Of a stretch of DNA of 9,598 nt, positions 5,648-9,598 are shown in pieces. Position 1 is the first letter of the stretch; every line of letters starts with the position of its first letter. Location of the stretch: positions 1 to 9,598 of the forward strand of contig CAQWMM010000062.1 of the NCBI GenBank assembly GCA_948907985.1, read 5' to 3'. The position numbers were made by a program, and so were the translations under genes. Under the pieces are notes generated by a model that worked only from the letters and a program-made list of their open reading frames with translations, ran no database searches and had not been told where the DNA came from. Origin of the DNA: an uncultured Bacillota bacterium. GTDB taxonomy: Bacteria > Bacillota > Dehalobacteriia > UBA4068 > UBA4997.

Positions 5648-6406
5648 ATGAAGAAAATAGAAAATACTATGGAGCCGGCTTTTTTGCGGGAGCTGGGCGC
5701 GGAAAATACCCAGATCCCGGATTTTTTGCTGGATAACTACCGGGAATTGGGCTTGTCCGACCAGGAGTTGATCGCTTTGCTGCGGGTTTTAGCCTGCCGG
5801 CAGAAGTATCAGCCGGTGATCGAGGGCGAGCGGCTGCTAAACAAATGGCATGGTAACCGGCCGGAACTTTCCGCGGCGCTGGCCGCTTTGCAGCGGCAGG
5901 GGGTTTTGCAGCTAACCGATACCGGCTGCACTTTGGAGGGGCTTTATGCCAAAATGCTGGAGTTGTGGGTTTTTCAGCGCAGTGTGCCGGCGGCTTGCCC
6001 GGTTGACGGGCAGTCTGACGCGGGGCCTGCCGCCGCGGAGCCGGAGTTGACGGAGGTTATTAAAACGGCTTACCAACTTTTTGAGGGCGAATTTGCCCGG
6101 CCACTTTCGCCTCTGGAGATGGAAAAGCTTAACGCCTGGCTGATTGCAGACCGCTGGGATTTGGCTATGTTGAAAGAAGCTATGCGCCGGGCGGTGCTGC
6201 ATAACGCCTTGAATTTGGCCTATATCGACAAAATTCTGCTGCGCTGGAAGAGCGAGGGCATCGCCAGCCTGGAGCAGTTGGCCGCCCGCGAGGGGCTGGC
6301 CGAAAAATCCCCGGCCAAGGCCCAAACCAAGAATACCCGCGCTAAAAAAACCAAAGCGGCTGAACCAAGCTTTGTCGGCGAGTCCGATTACAGCAAATAT
6401 TTTTAA
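5648..6406 (+). CDS. DnaD-domain protein (DnaB/DnaD-type replication initiation family)
   Basis: The protein has 252 residues. About 25-115 resembles the winged-helix N-terminal domain of DnaD-like proteins (LSDQELIALLRVLA, then LQRQGVLQLTDTGCTLEGL). About 116-135 is an Ala/Pro/Gly linker. Residues 137-203 are the DnaD C-terminal DNA-remodelling domain, ending in AYIDKILLRW, which carries the YxxxIxxxW motif (Y192, I196, W200). A lysine-rich tail (219-237) precedes FVGESDYSKYF. In Bacillota, DnaD and DnaB help load the replicative helicase at oriC and at restarting forks; other DnaD-domain proteins are phage or plasmid initiators. The ATG at 5648 is the first possible start because TAA at 5642 closes the frame. 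GGGAG (5629-5633) is 14 bases away, a poor spacing, so translation may be weak. No dnaC/dnaI-type loader gene lies beside it. Whether this is the main DnaD or a paralogue is unclear. Confidence 0.85.
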   Translation: MKKIENTMEPAFLRELGAENTQIPDFLLDNYRELGLSDQELIALLRVLACRQKYQPVIEGERLLNKWHGNRPELSAALAALQRQGVLQLTDTGCTLEGLYAKMLELWVFQRSVPAACPVDGQSDAGPAAAEPELTEVIKTAYQLFEGEFARPLSPLEMEKLNAWLIADRWDLAMLKEAMRRAVLHNALNLAYIDKILLRWKSEGIASLEQLAAREGLAEKSPAKAQTKNTRAKKTKAAEPSFVGESDYSKYF

Positions 6407-6411
6407 AATAT

Positions 6412-6452
6412 TGACAATCAAGAGTTAGAAAGTGCTAATTGTCATTGTTTTT
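6412..6452. terminator. Probable terminator between the DnaD and AI-2E family genes
   Basis: TGACAAT (6412-6418) pairs with ATTGTCA (6438-6444). An inner TTAG (6425-6428) can pair with CTAA (6435-6438) around a six-base loop, which competes for one base. On the plus strand TTGTTTTTG follows; on the minus strand ATATTTTAA follows. The stem is AT-rich and bulged, so this is a modest call. It sits where the two converging genes need to end. Confidence 0.5.
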
Positions 6453-6534
6453 GAAGTAATCTATAGCATTATCTTTGAAGTACTCTGTAATTTGAGATTG
6501 CCAAAGCTTTAAAAAATGCCAAAGACTTAAAAGG
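6450..6534. repeat. Two short degenerate direct repeats in the convergent intergenic region
   Basis: TTTGAAGTA followed by a similar TCT.TA recurs with a 24-base period (copies at 6450 and 6474; 14 of 16 bases match). Immediately after, GCCAAAG followed by a TTAAAA stretch recurs with an 18-base period (copies at 6500 and 6518). The second copy crosses the stop codon of the minus-strand gene. They look like small tandem duplications; no function is evident. Confidence 0.5.
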
Positions 6535-7594
6535 TCCAGGGGGATTGTGGGGAACGGGAACCGCACCACCAGCGCCACAGCCAGCCGGCCAGCGGCGCCA
6601 GCGAGGCTGCCAGGGGGACGGCGATAATCATACCTAAAACGCCGAACCAGTAGCCGCCCACCAAAACGGCAAAAATGATATACAAAGGGTGCAGGCGCAC
6701 TGCGCCGGCCATAATGCGCGGCGAGATGACGATGTTTTCCAGCTGCTGCACCACCAGCCAGATAACCAGCATTTTGACGACGGCCAGCCGCCCCTGCACC
6801 AGTACCAGCAGCAGACAGGGCAGAAAGGCCAGCAGCGGGCCAAGATAGGGGATTAGTTCGGCGGTGGCCATAATAAGGCCGAGGGTGAAACTATACTTAA
6901 CGCCGCATAGCCAGAGCAGCAGATAAAAAAGCAGGCCGACGCAAAGGGCAACCAGCAGATAGCCGCGTACAAAGCCGCGCAGCATTAGATTGAGCTCGGC
7001 CAGCAGCGGCCAAACCCGGCGCACCCATGGCTGAGGCAGCCATTTTTTGGCCAGCTGGCTGAAAAGCCGGCGGTCGCGCATTAAATAAAAAGCGAAAACC
7101 GGCGCAAAAATTATAGTGGAAAGATTGCTGAAAAAGGACGGCAAAAGCAGCAAACTGCGCCCCAGCCAATTATAAATATTTTTGCCCAGGCTGTTGATGA
7201 AATTTCCCAGACAGTCGTCCAGAAAACCCGGCAGCATGGGCAGGTTCAAACGCTGGGGCAAAGTATCATGGCAGGTTTGCCAAAAATTTTGGCAGGAGGC
7301 AATACTTTCCGGCAGCAGCTGGCCAATGGCTGCCACATCCCGCCAAAGACGCGGCACTCCCCAAACGGCGGCGGCCGCCAGCAGGCTGAACAATCCCAGA
7401 TAAACCAGCAGAATTGCCAGCCAGCCGGGCAGACCGCAGCCCTCCAGCCTTTTGACCAGCGGCAGCAGAATATAGCAAAGCGCCGCCGCCAGGCCCAGGG
7501 GCAGCAGCAGCGCCCGGCAAAGCAGCAGTAAAAGCAGCGCCAAAATTGCGCCGCCCGCCGCCCAGCCCAGTTTTTTCAGCCGCAGTCTGCTCAT
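6527..7594 (-). CDS. AI-2E family transporter (UPF0118/PerM-like membrane protein)
   Basis: The protein has 355 residues and about eight hydrophobic spans: two or three near the N-terminus (13-46, 57-79), then a soluble stretch (80-145), then the conserved C-terminal membrane half. Family marks are FAPVFAFYLMRDR (163-175), ELIPYLGPLLAFLP (246-259) and QQLENIVISPRIMAGAV (283-299), followed by HPLYIIFAVLVGG and GMIIAVPLAA. The family is named after E. coli TqsA, linked to AI-2 export. Other members are linked to sodium or proton antiport or have no known substrate, so the substrate is left open. The start ATG 7594 is preceded by GGAGGT (7606-7601) with six-base spacing; the frame extends 31 codons further upstream but without such support. 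The small membrane-protein gene lies 68 bases upstream on the same strand. Confidence 0.9.
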   Translation of the reverse strand: MSRLRLKKLGWAAGGAILALLLLLLCRALLLPLGLAAALCYILLPLVKRLEGCGLPGWLAILLVYLGLFSLLAAAAVWGVPRLWRDVAAIGQLLPESIASCQNFWQTCHDTLPQRLNLPMLPGFLDDCLGNFINSLGKNIYNWLGRSLLLLPSFFSNLSTIIFAPVFAFYLMRDRRLFSQLAKKWLPQPWVRRVWPLLAELNLMLRGFVRGYLLVALCVGLLFYLLLWLCGVKYSFTLGLIMATAELIPYLGPLLAFLPCLLLVLVQGRLAVVKMLVIWLVVQQLENIVISPRIMAGAVRLHPLYIIFAVLVGGYWFGVLGMIIAVPLAASLAPLAGWLWRWWCGSRSPQSPWTF

Positions 7595-7603
7595 GCCCGC
7601 ACC

Positions 7604-7615
7604 TCCAAATTTGGA
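7604..7615. promoter_or_regulatory. Perfect 12-base palindrome overlapping the AI-2E gene ribosome binding site
   Basis: TCCAAATTTGGA is self-complementary, and its minus-strand GGA is part of the GGAGGT Shine-Dalgarno. It could be a dimeric protein site or a chance AT-rich palindrome. No second copy was seen in the window. Confidence 0.2.
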
Positions 7616-7634
7616 TGTATGATTGAGATATGTA

Positions 7635-7652
7635 AGGCGGCTTTTGCCGCCT
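7635..7652 (-). terminator. Short GC-rich hairpin between the small membrane protein and AI-2E genes
   Basis: AGGCGGC (7635-7641) and GCCGCCT (7646-7652) pair perfectly around a four-base loop, just after the stop codon of the small gene. No T-run follows on the minus strand (TACATATCTC), so it is more likely an mRNA-stabilising or attenuating hairpin than a full terminator. Confidence 0.4.
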
Positions 7653-7662
7653 GTCGCCTGCT

Positions 7663-7905
7663 TTAAGGAATCAGACGGTTGATCCACCGCCCGGTTTTAA
7701 TCATGGCGTTGCCGGTTTTGTGCGCCATCATGCAAAATTCGTCGGCAAATTCATCGCTGATATTGGACATCATACCCATCATATGGCGCCTGCCCTGGCA
7801 GACGGGGTTTGATTTTTGCATACTCATAGCGCCGACGGCTCCTAAGGTTCCCAGCCCTGCCACCACCGCGGCGCAGAGCATGGCCTTGCTGCTGGTTTTG
7901 CTCAT
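7663..7905 (-). CDS. Small single-span membrane or exported protein of unknown function
   Basis: The protein has 80 residues and I do not recognise a named family. Residues 8-27 form a hydrophobic Ala/Gly/Val-rich segment after a short basic, Ser-rich start (MSKTSSK), so it is either a membrane anchor or a signal-like segment. The rest is Met- and Cys-containing and amphipathic: CQGRRHMMGMM (36-46), an acidic SDEFADEFCMM (50-60), then a basic end (KTGRWINRLIP). This layout loosely recalls short YtxH-like proteins but is not enough to call one. The start is ATG 7905, with AGGAGG at 7919-7914 and eight-base spacing; a GTG three codons earlier lies inside that site and is rejected. It precedes the AI-2E family gene by 68 bases on the same strand and may be co-transcribed. 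It is divergent from folC. Confidence 0.75.
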   Translation of the reverse strand: MSKTSSKAMLCAAVVAGLGTLGAVGAMSMQKSNPVCQGRRHMMGMMSNISDEFADEFCMMAHKTGNAMIKTGRWINRLIP

Positions 7906-7931
7906 TTTGAACACCTCCTACCATATAAAAT

Positions 7932-7995
7932 TGAAATTACGGGTAACAAATACGAATAGGTGAAATTATCTATTAAAATTAATAATCTAATTTCA
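7932..7995. repeat. Three TGAAATTA motifs in the folC / small-protein divergent region
   Basis: TGAAATTA occurs at 7932-7939 and 7961-7968, and its reverse complement TAATTTCA at 7988-7995. The first and third pair over nine bases (TTGAAATTA with TAATTTCAA). The copies are about 27-29 bases apart, close to two and a half helical turns. They could be regulator half-sites controlling one or both divergent genes, but the region is AT-rich and chance cannot be excluded. Confidence 0.35.
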
Positions 7996-8038
7996 AATTT
8001 TATTATGCCGATATTGCCTGCTAACTATGAAGTCAAGT

Positions 8039-8066
8039 TTGAGGTAATACAGGCAGAATTTAGAAT
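8039..8066 (+). promoter_or_regulatory. Candidate folC promoter
   Basis: TTGAGG (8039-8044) and TAGAAT (8061-8066) are 16 bases apart, matching consensus at four and five of six positions. Transcription would start near 8073, giving a leader of about 47 bases. Confidence 0.4.
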
Positions 8067-8119
8067 AAAAATAATCAATTTAAAAAATCAAAAAAAGAAA
8101 TTTAAGAGGGAAATTTTTC

Positions 8120-9481
8120 ATGACAGTATCAGCAAAGATTATCGCAGATGATAAGGATTATCGGGCGGCGCTGCGTTTTTTGGCGGAACGTACCAAGTTT
8201 GGCATAAATTTGGGGCTGCGCCGTATTGAACGCCTGTTAGAGCTTTGGGGTAATCCGGAGCAAGGGGCGGGCGCGCCGCGCTTTGTCCATGTGGGCGGCA
8301 CCAATGGCAAGGGTTCGGTTTCGGCCATGCTGGCGGCGATGCTGCAGGCAGATGGGCAGCGAACAGGGCTTTTTACCTCGCCGCATTTGCACACTTACCG
8401 GGAGCGTTTCCGCCTGGCCGGCGAGATGATTAGCAGGGCGGAACTTGTGCGGGAGCTGGCGGACATGCAGCCGCTGCTGGCGGCGCTGGAGAGGGCCGGC
8501 GAGGAAGCGCCAACGGAATTTGAAGTTGGTACGGCGCTGGCGCTGCATTGGTTCCGGCAGCGGCAGGCCGATTGGGCGGTTATGGAGGTCGGTTTGGGCG
8601 GCGCTATTGATTCCACTAACGTTATTACGCCCCAGCTGGCCGTGATTACTAATGTGGCTATGGATCATATGGATTATCTGGGCAATAACTTGACGGAGAT
8701 TGCCGGGGTTAAGGCGGGGATTATTAAGCCGGGGACGCCGGTTCTGACGGCTGCCCGGGACGAAGAAGTGCTGGCGGTTTTGCGCCGCCGGGCAGAAGAG
8801 CAGGGCAGCCGGCTTGGGCAGCTGGGGCGTGATTTTACCTATGAAATGGAACAATCTTTCACGGACGGCCAGCGGTTCAGCTATTGCGATTTGCAGAGCG
8901 GCGAGCGTTGGACAGATTTGGAAATTAATTTGCTGGGCGAGCATCAGTTGGCTAACGCGGCGCTGGCGGTGGCGGCGGCGCGGCGGCTGGGGCTGGCGGA
9001 AGAGGCTGTGCGCCGAGGCCTGGCGGCGGCGCGTTGGCCGGGGCGGCTGGAAATTGTCAACCGCCAGCCGTTGATTGTTTTGGACGGCGCGCATAATGTG
9101 GCCGGTATGCAGGCGTTACACGCCGCTCTGCGGCAATACTGGCCGGGGCGGAAAATCGTGGCGGTGCTGGGTATGTTGGCTGATAAAGAGCGAGAGGCGG
9201 CGATGCGTTTACTACTGCCGCTGGTTAGCCAGGCGGTGATTACCCGGGTGCCCAGCCCGCGCGCCGGTGATTGGCAAAGTCTGGCGGCGATTTGCGGCGA
9301 TTATGGCGTACCCTGCCAGTTGGAGGAGCAGGTGGCGCAGGCAGTGGCGGCGGGCCGGTCTTGGGCGGCGGCCATGCTGCAAGAGCAGGGAGAAGAACCG
9401 CTGCTGCTGGTAACCGGTTCGCTTTATATGTTGGCGGAGGCCAGGGCCTATTTATTGGGAATTGAACAGGAGAATTATTGA
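8120..9481 (+). CDS. folC: Bifunctional folylpolyglutamate / dihydrofolate synthase FolC
   Basis: The protein has 453 residues, slightly above the usual 420-440. It is an ATP-dependent Mur-ligase-like enzyme that adds glutamate to folates and, in many bacteria, to dihydropteroate. Visible: the P-loop GTNGKGS (60-66), TSPHLHTYRERF (86-97) with the folate-loop pattern, EVGLGG (156-161), MDHMDYLG (181-188) with the metal-binding His, the KAGIIK block (198-203) whose first Lys is carbamylated in known homologues, and LDGAHN (321-326) opening the C-terminal domain. Two positions differ from the usual pattern: GGAIDSTN, where GGR(L/F)D(A/S)TN is common, and VKAGIIK, where EKAGI is common. AGAGGG (8105-8110), nine bases before the ATG, sets the start. 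The stop is one base from maf, so the two are probably translationally coupled. Confidence 0.94.
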   Translation: MTVSAKIIADDKDYRAALRFLAERTKFGINLGLRRIERLLELWGNPEQGAGAPRFVHVGGTNGKGSVSAMLAAMLQADGQRTGLFTSPHLHTYRERFRLAGEMISRAELVRELADMQPLLAALERAGEEAPTEFEVGTALALHWFRQRQADWAVMEVGLGGAIDSTNVITPQLAVITNVAMDHMDYLGNNLTEIAGVKAGIIKPGTPVLTAARDEEVLAVLRRRAEEQGSRLGQLGRDFTYEMEQSFTDGQRFSYCDLQSGERWTDLEINLLGEHQLANAALAVAAARRLGLAEEAVRRGLAAARWPGRLEIVNRQPLIVLDGAHNVAGMQALHAALRQYWPGRKIVAVLGMLADKEREAAMRLLLPLVSQAVITRVPSPRAGDWQSLAAICGDYGVPCQLEEQVAQAVAAGRSWAAAMLQEQGEEPLLLVTGSLYMLAEARAYLLGIEQENY

Positions 9482-9482
9482 G

Positions 9483-9598
9483 ATGAGCAATAAAATCAAA
9501 CTGATTTTGGCCTCGGCCTCGCCACGGCGGCTGGCCTTGCTGCGCGCCGCCGGTGTGGAGCCGGAAGTGCGGGCGGCCGACGTGCAGGAGATAACCGG
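9483..9598 (+). CDS. maf: Maf-family nucleotide pyrophosphatase (start only, cut by window end)
   Basis: The first 38 complete codons read MSNKIKLILASASPRRLALL and onward to VQEIT. LASASPRR is the N-terminal signature of Maf/YhdE/YceF proteins, house-cleaning pyrophosphatases that hydrolyse dTTP/UTP or modified nucleotides and are linked to septum formation. AGGAG at 9468-9472, inside the end of folC, is ten bases before the ATG. The gene continues beyond the window, so nothing can be said about its C-terminal half. Confidence 0.93.
   Translation, partial: MSNKIKLILASASPRRLALLRAAGVEPEVRAADVQEIT

Noticed and set aside
7595..7687. A 31-residue N-terminal extension of the AI-2E protein
   Set aside because: The extension covers the intergenic hairpin and overlaps the end of the small gene, while ATG 7594 has a well-placed GGAGGT.
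7922..7949. TTGTTA / TATATG on the minus strand as a promoter for the small membrane protein gene
   Set aside because: The predicted start would fall inside the ribosome binding site, leaving no leader. No better promoter was found, so none is listed.
7960..8151. A 63-codon open frame between the small membrane protein gene and folC, from GTG
   Set aside because: It has no ribosome binding site, lies in AT-rich sequence holding the regulatory motifs and the likely folC promoter, overlaps the folC start, and its product looks like random AT-rich translation.

Overview
The window looks like a chromosomal stretch from a low-to-mid GC member of the Bacillota (Firmicutes). Coding regions are moderately GC-rich and intergenic regions AT-rich, judged by eye. 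The signs are strong AGGAGG-type ribosome binding sites, sigma-70/sigma-A promoters with 17-base spacers, an RqcP-type S4 protein, a DnaD-domain protein, and a folC-maf pair. No sporulation gene is seen: the yabP/yabQ genes that often follow rqcP in spore formers are absent. A Negativicutes or non-sporulating clostridial relative is possible, but the sequence does not settle this.

Layout. (1) 57-1073, plus strand: rqcP, then a 226-residue protein whose middle aligns without gaps to bacterial microcompartment (BMC) shell domains. It is flanked by a charged N-terminal helix and a long helical C-terminal extension, and a strong terminator follows. No microcompartment enzyme or second shell gene is in the window. 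(2) 1176-1417, plus strand: an insulated single-gene unit with a near-consensus promoter, encoding a small ribbon-helix-helix DNA-binding protein that probably starts at CTG. (3) 1541-2563, minus strand: a C45-family Ntn-hydrolase/acyltransferase with its own strong promoter, sharing a bidirectional terminator with the RHH gene. (4) 2784-6406, plus strand: trkA-trkH, encoding a potassium uptake system, followed by a DnaD-domain gene with no helicase-loader gene next to it. (5) 7905-6527, minus strand: a small single-span membrane protein, then an AI-2E family membrane protein. (6) 8120-9598, plus strand: folC, and the start of maf, which is cut by the window end.

How the genes relate. trkA and trkH make one transporter (gating ring and channel). 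folC and maf are tightly spaced and probably co-translated, as is common housekeeping order. rqcP belongs to ribosome-associated quality control, and the BMC-domain gene shares its transcript. The rest are single genes in convergent or divergent arrangements. No tRNA, rRNA, CRISPR array, insertion sequence or prophage structure was seen, and no gap between genes exceeds 300 bases.

The observation most worth following up is the lone BMC-domain protein with non-canonical extensions. Next are the insulated RHH gene with a dyad over its promoter, and a thrice-repeated TGAAATTA motif in the divergent region upstream of folC.
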